Below are positions 36,233 to 43,760 of a stretch of DNA of 64,000 nucleotides, piece by piece; within the stretch, counting starts at the first letter, position 1; each line of letters begins with the position of its first letter. The stretch is from Myxococcales bacterium (GTDB lineage Bacteria; Myxococcota_A; Polyangia; Polyangiales; Polyangiaceae). Location: positions 124,001 through 188,000 of the forward strand of contig JADJCA010000015.1 in assembly GCA_016703425.1 (NCBI GenBank). The letters run 5' to 3'. The translations under genes and the position numbers were made by a program. The notes below the pieces were generated by a model, which was given only the letters and a program-made list of their open reading frames with translations, made no database searches and was not told the origin of the DNA.

Positions 36233-36541
36233 GTGGTCGCCAAGCTCGAACGGCACGCCCAGCAGCTCAGCGCGCTCGGGCACCCGGTTCGCCTCAAGAT
36301 CCTCCGCTTCGTCGTGCAGTCGGGGCAACCGGGCGTCGCCGCGGGCGACATCCAGGCCCACGTCGACTTGCCCGCGTCGACCTTGAGTCACCACCTGAAG
36401 CGGCTCGTAGACGCCGAACTCTTCCAGACGCGCAGCGAGGGGACGTTCCTCTTCTACTCGGCTCGTTACGACGCGCTGCGCGGGCTTACCGACTACCTCT
36501 GGGAAGATTGCTGCAAACGCGGCGGCAAGAGCTGCTGCTGA
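36233..36541 (+). CDS. arsR: ArsR-family arsenic-sensing repressor
   Basis: 102 residues from GTG 36233. Winged-helix core: ALGHPVRLKILRFV, then IQAHVDLPASTLSHHLKRLVDAEL with the recognition helix STLSHHLKRL. The C-terminus has Cys93-Cys94 and Cys101-Cys102 (EDCCKRGGKSCC), the place of the As(III)-binding cysteines in the Acidithiobacillus ferrooxidans type of ArsR, not the alpha-3 CxC of the plasmid type. The longer open frame upstream is discarded because it would cover the operator-like repeats at 36175-36224. It is predicted to derepress arsI and aqpS on binding As(III) or methylarsenite. Confidence 0.9.
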   Translation: MVAKLERHAQQLSALGHPVRLKILRFVVQSGQPGVAAGDIQAHVDLPASTLSHHLKRLVDAELFQTRSEGTFLFYSARYDALRGLTDYLWEDCCKRGGKSCC

Positions 36542-36552
36542 AGGAGACCTGA

Positions 36553-37041
36553 ATGACGATTCTCAAACCCCACGTCTCGCTCAACGTCTCCAACATCGAC
36601 GCGTCGGTTCGGTTCTACGAGGCTGTGTTCGGCGTCAAAGCCACCAAGCGCCGCCCCGGCTACGCGAAGTTCGACCTCCTCGAGCCTTCGCTGAACCTGA
36701 CGATGCAGGAAGCCGAACGCACGGGCGTGAACGCGAGCCACTTCGGCGTTCAAGTCGCGACCAGCGAAGACGTGGCCGCCGCGTGGGCTCGCTTCAAGTC
36801 AGCGGGACTTAAGACCGTCACCGAGGACAACGCCGAGTGCTGCTACGCACTCCAAGACAAGGTTTGGGTTGAAGATCCCGATGGCAACGCATGGGAGGTC
36901 TTCGTCGTGAAGGGCGAGGCCGATGTGATGCTGAAGCACTCCGAAGCGAACGCAGGCTGCTGCGTTCCGAAGGTCACGTCATCAACCGACAACGCCCCCG
37001 ACCGCGGCACGAAGGCGCCCGTTGGCTGCTGCGGCGGTTGA
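36553..37041 (+). CDS. arsI: ArsI C-As lyase (VOC family)
   Basis: 162 residues. Vicinal-oxygen-chelate fold enzyme that uses Fe(II) and O2 to cleave the carbon-arsenic bond of trivalent methylarsenicals and related compounds. Metal ligands match the known numbering: His7 (KPHVSLNV), His63 (ASHFGVQV), Glu115 (GNAWEVF). The substrate-binding vicinal pair is Cys96-Cys97 (ECCYAL). The C-terminus carries extra Cys pairs (AGCCVP and GCCGG) that could bind released arsenite. It starts 11 bases after arsR and overlaps aqpS by 20 bases. ArsI strains live with organoarsenicals such as roxarsone products or methylarsenite, which is inferred for this host. Confidence 0.92.
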   Translation: MTILKPHVSLNVSNIDASVRFYEAVFGVKATKRRPGYAKFDLLEPSLNLTMQEAERTGVNASHFGVQVATSEDVAAAWARFKSAGLKTVTEDNAECCYALQDKVWVEDPDGNAWEVFVVKGEADVMLKHSEANAGCCVPKVTSSTDNAPDRGTKAPVGCCGG

Positions 37042-37726
37042 CCTTACGAGACGGCTCGTCGCCGAGGGGCTCAGCACGGCGCTCCTCCTCGCGACGGTGG
37101 TCGGCTCTGGGATCATGGCGGAGCGACTCGCCGGGGGGAATGTCGGCGTGGCCTTGCTCGCGAACGCACTCGCGACGGGCGCAGGCCTCGTCGCGTTGAT
37201 TCTGACCTTCGGGCCGATCTCCGGCGCTCACATGAACCCAGCGGTAACGCTCGCGATGGCCGCCCAGGGCGACCTTCGCTGGCGCGACGCCCTTCCCTAC
37301 GTGCTCGCGCAGGTCGCCGGCGCGTTCGCCGGCGTCGCGCTCGCACACGTCATGTTTGACGTGGCCGTGTTCTCCGCCTCGCAGCACGCGCGGAGCGGTC
37401 CGCCGCAGCTCGTCTCCGAGTTTGTCGCCACGTTCGGCCTTTTGGCGATCATCTGGGGCACAGCTCGCTCGCGCCCGGCGGCGGTGCCCTTTGCCGTCGG
37501 TGCGTACATCACCGCGGCCTACTGGTTTACCGCGTCGACGTCCTTCGCCAACCCCGCGGTCACGTTGGCGCGCGCTGCCACGGACACGTTCGCCGGCATT
37601 CGTCCCGTCGACGTGCCGCTCTTCGTAGTGGCGCAGTTGCTCGGTGCGGGCGCCGCCACGGCGCTCTTTCAGTGGCTCGCCCCGGCACGGGTTGGGGACA
37701 CGTCACACCAAGACGAGGCGCCGTGA
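37022..37726 (+). CDS. aqpS: AqpS-like aquaglyceroporin, arsenite exit channel
   Basis: 234 residues from TTG 37022, which overlaps the end of arsI by 20 bases. MIP-family channel with about six helices, the two half-helix motifs GAHMNPAVT and FANPAVT, and the expected internal repeat. In arsenic operons AqpS replaces an ArsB pump and lets arsenite leave the cell down its gradient. The order sensor, demethylase, channel gives a complete short organoarsenical pathway. No arsC or arsM is present nearby. Confidence 0.9.
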   Translation: MAAAAVDLTRRLVAEGLSTALLLATVVGSGIMAERLAGGNVGVALLANALATGAGLVALILTFGPISGAHMNPAVTLAMAAQGDLRWRDALPYVLAQVAGAFAGVALAHVMFDVAVFSASQHARSGPPQLVSEFVATFGLLAIIWGTARSRPAAVPFAVGAYITAAYWFTASTSFANPAVTLARAATDTFAGIRPVDVPLFVVAQLLGAGAATALFQWLAPARVGDTSHQDEAP

Positions 37727-37894
37727 TCGCGGGATTCAACGACACGCGCCCACATGGATGGGGCCCGATCCGACTGGGCAACCGGAGGTTCCGCTGAGAC
37801 TGTCGACTTCGGAGGTCGGCGCCCGGCGAGAGCCGAATTCGCCGGGGCGCGCCGTGATGGCCCCGTGGCATTTCGATTGCTTGGCTACCGCTCG

Positions 37895-38575
37895 ATGTCC
37901 AACGACTCCGGAACGCGCGCGGCGTCCTTCCCGAACCAGCTGACCCTCGACGACCTCGACCATGTGGCCGGCGGAGCCGAGCGCGCCTACGGGTGGTCGG
38001 CGAGTCTGAGCTACGGCATCGGCACCGTTGGCGTCACGCGCTTGGACAACGGCAACTGGTACTTCACGGGCGGCGGTGGCATGGGCATTCCGTCGCTTCG
38101 TGTCGGCGCATCCGTCGACCGCGTCTCCGTGACCGCCAACGACGGCTCGACCATCGACGACGCCCTGACCGGGTGGTCGACCGGTGGCAGCGGTCACGTC
38201 GGCATCGGCGGGTCCGTCTTCTCCAACGACTCGGGGAAAGTCGTGTCGATCGGAATCGGCCTCGATGCTGGCGTTGGGCGAACGTATACGGCGGCCGCGC
38301 CCACGGCAGGCCCGGGCAACGACGTCCCTCTCGCGCCGCTCGGAAATCCTTCCGGCGACTACTTCGGCTTCGAGCCCTCGCCCTACGTTCCGGCGGCGCC
38401 AGACGGGGCGCCAGAGGGGGGGACGCCGCAAGACCTCGCGCCGCGCGAGGATGCGCCCCTCGAGCCGCCGGCCGAGGTTGCGCCCGAGCCGCCCGTCGTG
38501 AACGACTACGCGCCGACCGAACCGACGCCCGAGGTCTTGCCGCCCGAGCCCGAGGTCTTGCCGCCGGAGCCGTGA
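37895..38575 (+). CDS. VAGG-motif protein with Pro/Glu-rich C-terminus
   Basis: 226 residues from ATG 37895; the frame is also open upstream. The first 27 residues end FPNQLTLDDLDHVAGG, a double-glycine-type leader motif. The following 110 residues are Gly/Ser-rich with alternating polar and aromatic strands (YGWSASLSYGIGTVGVTRL, WYFTGGGGMGIPSLRVGASV), as in glycine-rich beta-structured proteins. The C-terminus is Pro/Glu-rich with two PEVLPPE repeats. No signal peptide and no Cys in the mature part, so MNIO modification of this one is not suggested. Function unknown. It may be a cut-and-secreted peptide or a structural protein. Confidence 0.65.
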   Translation: MSNDSGTRAASFPNQLTLDDLDHVAGGAERAYGWSASLSYGIGTVGVTRLDNGNWYFTGGGGMGIPSLRVGASVDRVSVTANDGSTIDDALTGWSTGGSGHVGIGGSVFSNDSGKVVSIGIGLDAGVGRTYTAAAPTAGPGNDVPLAPLGNPSGDYFGFEPSPYVPAAPDGAPEGGTPQDLAPREDAPLEPPAEVAPEPPVVNDYAPTEPTPEVLPPEPEVLPPEP

Positions 38576-38608
38576 AGTCTCTGGCGCACCGCGCTTGGGG
38601 CACCAATG

Positions 38609-38638
38609 AAAAGGGCCCACGCGTCTCCGCGTGAGCCC
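38609..38638 (-). terminator. Rho-independent terminator of the cytochrome gene
   Basis: Inverted repeat GGGCCCACGCG (38613-38623), loop TCTC, CGCGTGAGCCC (38628-38638), an 11-base stem with one mismatch. Read on the minus strand it is followed by a T-run (TTTT, 38609-38612), which fits termination of the cytochrome gene ending at 38689. No T-run on the plus strand. Confidence 0.6.
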
Positions 38639-38688
38639 CGCCTCATGGCCTGGCCCGATGGCCTGGTCGCGAGGTTCCGTTCAACGCA

Positions 38689-41481
38689 TCACGGCGCCGC
38701 GCAGAACGAGCCGCCCGTCGCGCCGGCGCCAGGGATGCCCAGCGTCGTCGTGTCTTCGTCGATGGAGAGGAGGAACTGAACGAGGTCGGCTCGTTGGGAG
38801 GCCGCGTTCGTGTCCGTCGGATCGAGGAAGTTCACCGCGAGCGCCTGATGATGGAGCTTGAAGGTGTCGGCGAGCATTTCCTCGAGGGAGCGAGCGTTGC
38901 CCGCGTGCAGGTACGGCGCGCCGGTCGCGAGCCCGAGGAGGCTCGGCGGGTTGTACCCGTTGCCGTCGGTCTGGTTGCCTTGAGCCGCCGTGGTCATGTC
39001 GGCGCGCTTCTCGAACGAAGCGTCGACCGCGACGTTGGCGGGCGCGAGCCCGAAGGTCCCGACGTTGCGCAAGACGCACTGAATCTGGTCGAGCGCGGCA
39101 GCGTTGCCCGAGTCAAAGCGCATGAAGCGGTTGCCGACGGTCGCGGCCGGCAGCAAGCCGGCGGGGAAACCAACGGGCGCCGTCCAGGCCTTCGTCTTGA
39201 GGTTCGAGTTGGTCGTGACGCTCGGCGTCCAGAAGACCTTGGAGATGGTCCACTTGTCGCCACCGTGACAACCCTGGCAGTTCTTCTGTTCGAAGAGCGT
39301 GCGACCCGCCGTGACCTTCGCGGCGTCGAGGTTCTTCGGCGAGCGCGGCGACCGAATCTTCTGGACGAACTTGTCGATGAGCGACCAGTCGTCGAGGACG
39401 CTCTTGTTGCCGTTGCCGAGCGTGAGCGGATCGCTCACGTCGGCGACGAGCGTCGCGGAGCCGTTGAGGCCCGCGTGGCTGTTGCCGCCGGCGTTGGCGA
39501 GGTTGATGCGCTGAGCGGTGCTGGTGGGTGCCGTCGTGTCGTTGACGATGGCTCCGATGCCTCCCGAGACGCCGCGCGTGTTGCCTTCGAAGTCGGCGAC
39601 CTCGTCGAAGATGCCGGTCCAGTTGAAGATGCGGCGATCGGTCGAGTCCTTCTTGGAGAAGCTCCCGTCGAGGCTCGTCGATTGGCGCGGCCCGCGGGCG
39701 AAGTACCAGGTCACGTTGTCGGTGAGGCCGTCGGTGTGGCAAGACTGGCACGCGCCCCAACCTTGGCCCTTGAGCGACCAGCGGCCGAGGCCCGTGTTGA
39801 AGAGCCGCTTGCCCTTGAGCGCCTTGTCCGCGTCGCTCCCTGCCGTCGGCATGGGCGCCGCCGCAAACGTCGTCGGCGTGGCGGCGCCACCGTGAAGCGC
39901 CTGCGTGTTGAGATCGACGAGGGACACGATGCGTGTGGCGTCGTTGGCCACGAACGCGAAGCCCTTGCCGGTGTTCGAGATGGCGAGGCCGACGGGCAAC
40001 TGGCCCTTGCTCGCAGGCGCCGCCGCCGCCGGCGGGGGGTCGATGAACTTGGCGGCCGTCGAGCCCACCTCGTTGATGGCGCCAGTCGTCGCGTCGAAGC
40101 GCACGCGGAAGACGGCGTCGGTGCCGTTGGCCGTGATGTACGAAATCGCCGTACCGGGCACGAAGGCCATGTCGTTGGCCATGAGCGGGTAGCGCCGCGA
40201 GGCGTCATCGAGCGTGATCGTGCCCGTCGTGTAGAGGTCACGGAACTTCGCGTTGAGGTTGGCCGTCGCCGCCGTGACCTCCGCGTTCGTTGTGGTGTCG
40301 ATGACCGACACGACCGGGTGCGTCGTCGTCTTGGCGCCCGCGACGTCAACGCAGACGGTGCCCGCGCTCGTGGTGTCGGGTTTGACGCAGACCGGATCCA
40401 CGAGGCCAGCGCAGTCGGTGGCGATGGTCGCCACGGTGCACGCCGTCGTGGTCACTTTGGGCCCCAGCGGTCCTCTCGGCGAAGCGCAGACGGAGAGCAC
40501 GTAGGCGAATTTGCCGTTCAGGGCGATCGACTGAAGCTGGTTAGGGAAGCAGGCGGTGTTGGCGTTTTTCTCGTCCTTGAAACCCGCGCCAATGGCACCG
40601 AGCTGGATGGCCGTTGCCGTGCCGACCCCTACCGAGATCCGGTAGACATGCGCCGCCTTGCTCGTGTCGGCGTTGGCGCCGTCGGCGCTCTCGGGCGCGG
40701 TTCGGTGCGCGAAGTACTCGGTCACGTAGACCGCTTCGTCGTCGTCGTTGGCGTCGAGGTTGTTGGTGATGGCGAGCGACCGCGGATGCGCGAGCGCGGC
40801 GCGCGGCGTGGCGCCGAGCGTGGTCGCGCCGGCCAACGTGGCGTTCAGATCGATGGTCTGCGACACGGTCATCGCCGCCGTGTCGATGCCCATGACGGTG
40901 CCGTCGACCCAGTTGGCGACGTAGGCGTGCTTTCCCGTCGGGGTCAGCGCGAGCCCCGTCGGTTCGGAGCCCGTCGCTACCTCGGGGCCCTTCGCGGGCG
41001 TTCCCGTGAGGCCGGTGATCTTTACGAGCTTTTGTGCGCGGCGAAGCACCACGAACGCCGTCTGGCCGTCGGGCGCGATGGCCACCTGCCACGGCTCCGA
41101 GTCGGCGCCCATGTCGACGTCGGTCTTCGTCGCCGTCGGTGCGCCAGCCCCCGAAGGGTACGTGAGCTTGAAGACGCTGACGGAGCCGGCACCGCGATTG
41201 GCGACGACCATCACCGTGTCATCGGGCGACACGGCAACGGCGGAGCCCTGCGAAGGGCCCTTCGCGACCACCGTGCCGGCGTCGGTGCCGGTGTCCGTCG
41301 TCGCGCCGTCGTTCGTGCCGGTGTCGGAGCCGCCACCGGAGTCGGGTGGGGTGCCGGTATCGGAAGAGCCGGCGTCGACGGTCGGGGTTGGGGTCGACGT
41401 TGTTTCATCGTCGCCACACGCGACCAACGCACCGGCGACGCAGCCGGCGATGGTCAAGAATGAGTAAGTCCAAGAGCGCAT
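38689..41481 (-). CDS. Di-haem cytochrome c lipoprotein with beta-propeller
   Basis: 930 residues. GGAGAAAG precedes the ATG at 41481. Lipobox ALVACG (Cys22) and an Asp/Gly/Thr linker to about residue 75. Then a seven-bladed-like propeller (SAVAVSPDDTVMVVANRGAGSV, GLALTPTGKHAYVANWVDGTV). The C-terminal third is a cytochrome c peroxidase-like module with two CxxCH haem sites, CQSCH (about 577) and CQGCH (about 735), plus candidate Met ligands. It matches the layout of MauG/BthA or multihaem-adjacent YncE-plus-cytochrome proteins of Deltaproteobacteria. It probably transfers electrons or oxidises a periplasmic substrate; peroxidase activity cannot be concluded. Confidence 0.85.
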   Translation of the reverse strand: MRSWTYSFLTIAGCVAGALVACGDDETTSTPTPTVDAGSSDTGTPPDSGGGSDTGTNDGATTDTGTDAGTVVAKGPSQGSAVAVSPDDTVMVVANRGAGSVSVFKLTYPSGAGAPTATKTDVDMGADSEPWQVAIAPDGQTAFVVLRRAQKLVKITGLTGTPAKGPEVATGSEPTGLALTPTGKHAYVANWVDGTVMGIDTAAMTVSQTIDLNATLAGATTLGATPRAALAHPRSLAITNNLDANDDDEAVYVTEYFAHRTAPESADGANADTSKAAHVYRISVGVGTATAIQLGAIGAGFKDEKNANTACFPNQLQSIALNGKFAYVLSVCASPRGPLGPKVTTTACTVATIATDCAGLVDPVCVKPDTTSAGTVCVDVAGAKTTTHPVVSVIDTTTNAEVTAATANLNAKFRDLYTTGTITLDDASRRYPLMANDMAFVPGTAISYITANGTDAVFRVRFDATTGAINEVGSTAAKFIDPPPAAAAPASKGQLPVGLAISNTGKGFAFVANDATRIVSLVDLNTQALHGGAATPTTFAAAPMPTAGSDADKALKGKRLFNTGLGRWSLKGQGWGACQSCHTDGLTDNVTWYFARGPRQSTSLDGSFSKKDSTDRRIFNWTGIFDEVADFEGNTRGVSGGIGAIVNDTTAPTSTAQRINLANAGGNSHAGLNGSATLVADVSDPLTLGNGNKSVLDDWSLIDKFVQKIRSPRSPKNLDAAKVTAGRTLFEQKNCQGCHGGDKWTISKVFWTPSVTTNSNLKTKAWTAPVGFPAGLLPAATVGNRFMRFDSGNAAALDQIQCVLRNVGTFGLAPANVAVDASFEKRADMTTAAQGNQTDGNGYNPPSLLGLATGAPYLHAGNARSLEEMLADTFKLHHQALAVNFLDPTDTNAASQRADLVQFLLSIDEDTTTLGIPGAGATGGSFCAAP

Positions 41482-41684
41482 GCTTTTCTTTCTCCCCAGC
41501 GAGCGGTCGCGTGCACGCGAGCCCTCGCCGAGGCGGCAGGCTACGGGCGGCGAAGGCGGATGCGCAACCCTCGCCGCGGCCCTATCAAGCCGCGCACATG
41601 TAGGCTCGCCTCAACCGGCACTGACGGTATCGTGGTGGCGACACCGACGACCACAACCGCGACCACCACCACGAAGGAGAGCGC

Positions 41685-42509
41685 TTGGATCGGAACCCGC
41701 AAGCGGAGCAGATGGCGCACGAATCGATGTTGCGGAACCTGGCTGCCCAGGCGCAGATTATCTGGCCGCAAGAAGCGCCGCTCTTCGCCCGCTACGGCTT
41801 GCGCGAGGGCGCTCGCATTGCCGACATTGGCTGCGGCAGCGGCGAGATCACGGTGCGGCTGGCGGAAGCCTACGAGAGCGCAACGCTGGTTGGCGTCGAC
41901 ATCCTCGAGGCCCCGCTCGAACACGCGCGCCGACGCGCCGCCGGCTTCGGCGCGCGCATCGAGTTCCTTCAAGGGGACGCGTTCCACTTGCCCTTCGGTG
42001 ACGGCGAGTTCGATCTCGTGGTGTGCCGGCACGTGACGCAAGCGGTGCCGGCGCCGGCGAGCGTCCTCGCCGAGCTGAAGCGCGTCGCGAAGCCAGGCGG
42101 CTGGCTCCACGTCCTCAGCGAGGACTACCGCATGCTCCACTTTCCGCACGGCGAGGGCGACGGCGCCCGTGATCCGGACCGTCTCTGGACCGACGGCGTG
42201 GCGGCGCTAGCGCGCGCGACTCACACCGACGAACGTGTGGGCCGCATCACCTGGGCACTGCTCCGCGCGCTCGGGCTAACCGATCTCCGCGTCGACTACG
42301 CAATCGTCGACACGCTCCGAGTGCCGCGGGCCACCTTCGCGGCGGTCATCACGGCTTGGCGCGACGGCTACGCAAAAGCCATCGCGGAGCACAGTCGCCT
42401 CTCGCTGGACGAGCTTCGCGCGCTCTTCGATTGCGCCATCGCGGCGATCCACGACGAGAGCCAATACGCGGTGTGGCACGTCCCTATCATCAGCGGTCAG
42501 AAGGCCTGA
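41685..42509 (+). CDS. SAM-dependent methyltransferase (class I)
   Basis: 274 residues from TTG 41685, set by GAAGGAG just upstream. Rossmann fold with motif I IADIGCGSGEI (about 47-57), acidic tip VGVDILEAPLEHARRRA, then FLQGDAFHLPFGDGEFDLVVCRHV and LAELKRVAKPGGWLHVL, the Methyltransf_11/25 pattern. The C-terminal helical part (AFDCAIAAIHDESQY-like) may define the substrate, which is unknown. A promoter region of about 200 bases separates it from the divergent cytochrome gene. Confidence 0.88.
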   Translation: MDRNPQAEQMAHESMLRNLAAQAQIIWPQEAPLFARYGLREGARIADIGCGSGEITVRLAEAYESATLVGVDILEAPLEHARRRAAGFGARIEFLQGDAFHLPFGDGEFDLVVCRHVTQAVPAPASVLAELKRVAKPGGWLHVLSEDYRMLHFPHGEGDGARDPDRLWTDGVAALARATHTDERVGRITWALLRALGLTDLRVDYAIVDTLRVPRATFAAVITAWRDGYAKAIAEHSRLSLDELRALFDCAIAAIHDESQYAVWHVPIISGQKA

Positions 42510-42519
42510 CGCGCCAAGA

Positions 42520-42553
42520 GGGCCTCGACTCCACCGAGTCAGCCGCCCTTTTT
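42520..42553 (+). terminator. Possible terminator after the methyltransferase
   Basis: Nested stem GGGC...GACTC-CACC-GAGTC...GCCC (42520-42548) then TTTTT (42549-42553), 11 bases after the methyltransferase stop. The inner stem has five perfect pairs and the outer four. The T-run also encodes Lys codons of the convergent YCII gene, so it may be coincidental. Confidence 0.35.
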
Positions 42554-42970
42554 AAGTTGCGCGCGCAGCCGCTCTTCGCGCTCGCGGAGCTCTGGCGTGA
42601 ACGCCTCACCGAAGTCTTCCGGGGAGAAGACCGGCCGGATCTCCACCTCGACGCCGTCGGTGCCGGGGTGCGGGTTGGGCATGCGCCGCGCCCACTCGAG
42701 GGCCTCCTCCATCGACTTGATCTGCCAGATCCAGAAGCCCGCGACGAGCTCTTTGGTCTCGGCGAAGGGGCCGTCGATGAAGGTCTTCTGAGCGCCGACG
42801 AAGCGAACGCGCTTTCCCTTGGAGCTCGGGTGGAGCCCTTCGCCGGCGAGGATGACGCCGGCCTTGACCAGCTCCTCGTTGAAGTTGCCCATCTCGCGAA
42901 GGAGCCCTTCTTCGGGCATGACCCCCGCTTCCGAGTCCTTCGTCGCCTTCACCAGAACCATGACCTTCAT
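42539..42970 (-). CDS. YCII/DGPF-domain protein
   Basis: 143 residues from ATG 42970, chosen by AAGGAAG just upstream and by MKVMVLVKAT, the usual first strand. The core motif FIDGPFAETKELVAGFWIWQI is the YCII-related (DGPF) signature, followed by EEALEWARRMPNPHPG. Family members are small ferredoxin-like-fold proteins, often near sigma-factor genes and of undefined enzyme activity. The C-terminus is extended by about 20 charged residues and ends LKKGG. It converges on the methyltransferase. Confidence 0.88.
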   Translation of the reverse strand: MKVMVLVKATKDSEAGVMPEEGLLREMGNFNEELVKAGVILAGEGLHPSSKGKRVRFVGAQKTFIDGPFAETKELVAGFWIWQIKSMEEALEWARRMPNPHPGTDGVEVEIRPVFSPEDFGEAFTPELREREERLRAQLKKGG

Positions 42971-43078
42971 ATGCGCTTCCTTTGTGGTGGGCCCGAGGGG
43001 GCCCTTTTCCAGGACGACGTTCGGCGCGACCGCGGATCGACACGGCGCCACAACTTTGCGGCGGCGCGGCGACGATTT

Positions 43079-43717
43079 TCACTCGCGCGCGTGTTCAAGG
43101 AGCGCGCGCAGCTCCTCGGCGCCGTCCTTGCCGAGCGTAAACTCGACCTCGTAGGCGAAGGCCTCGAGCACGCTCTTCGTTCCTTCGGCCGCGGGCTGGC
43201 AACACTCCCGTGTACCTTCCACGTTGTCGACATCGAGCTGGAGCATGCCCTTGTCGATGGTGATCGGGAACGCGGTGCAGAAGAAGGGCTTGAGGACGGG
43301 GACGCGGCCCTCGAGGTTGGCCTTCTGAAGGACGCAGCGCCCCTTTTGGTTCAGAAAGACGCAGCCGCGGTCGATCGTCTGAGTGCCGATGGCGACCTTG
43401 GAGGGAAAGTCGTCGTCATGAAGCTCGCCGTCGTCGAACCAGCGCGCGGGGTCGGTCGGTTGGTCGGGATCCATGGTGGCGATGATCTCGGCCACGTGCG
43501 CCAGGATCCGCTCCTTTTCGGCGCGATCGGCCCACACTCCCGTGCCGCAGCACTGCGAGGTGCACTTGTTCGAGTCACACGAGGCGGCGATGCGCGCGTC
43601 CAAGAGGGACCGCCCGACCTTGAGCCCTCCGACATGACCAAGGTGATGGCGCGTCAAGACGCCGATGGATTCTTCGGGAGGCTCGGGCTCAGCGACAACG
43701 GGCAACTTGACGGTCAT
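43079..43717 (-). CDS. DUF3109-like cysteine-cluster protein
   Basis: 212 residues. The N-terminal third contains CDSNKCTSQCCGTGVW, four ligand-type cysteines, then RGCVFLNQKGRCVLQKANLEG and KPFFCTAFPI, and later TRECCQPA. These match the DUF3109 family, thought to bind zinc or iron-sulfur and related to YkgJ-like CxxC proteins. Total Cys is about ten. Cytosolic, function unknown. It lies 109 bases upstream of the YCII gene and could be part of the same transcript. Confidence 0.85.
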   Translation of the reverse strand: MTVKLPVVAEPEPPEESIGVLTRHHLGHVGGLKVGRSLLDARIAASCDSNKCTSQCCGTGVWADRAEKERILAHVAEIIATMDPDQPTDPARWFDDGELHDDDFPSKVAIGTQTIDRGCVFLNQKGRCVLQKANLEGRVPVLKPFFCTAFPITIDKGMLQLDVDNVEGTRECCQPAAEGTKSVLEAFAYEVEFTLGKDGAEELRALLEHARE

Positions 43718-43760
43718 GGGCTCCTCTCCGGTTTGACTCGCGAGCGCGAAGCCTAACCGA

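Noticed and set aside
38794..41463. 889-codon plus-strand open frame opposite the cytochrome gene
   Set aside because: Arg-rich antisense shadow; the minus strand holds two CxxCH sites and a lipobox.
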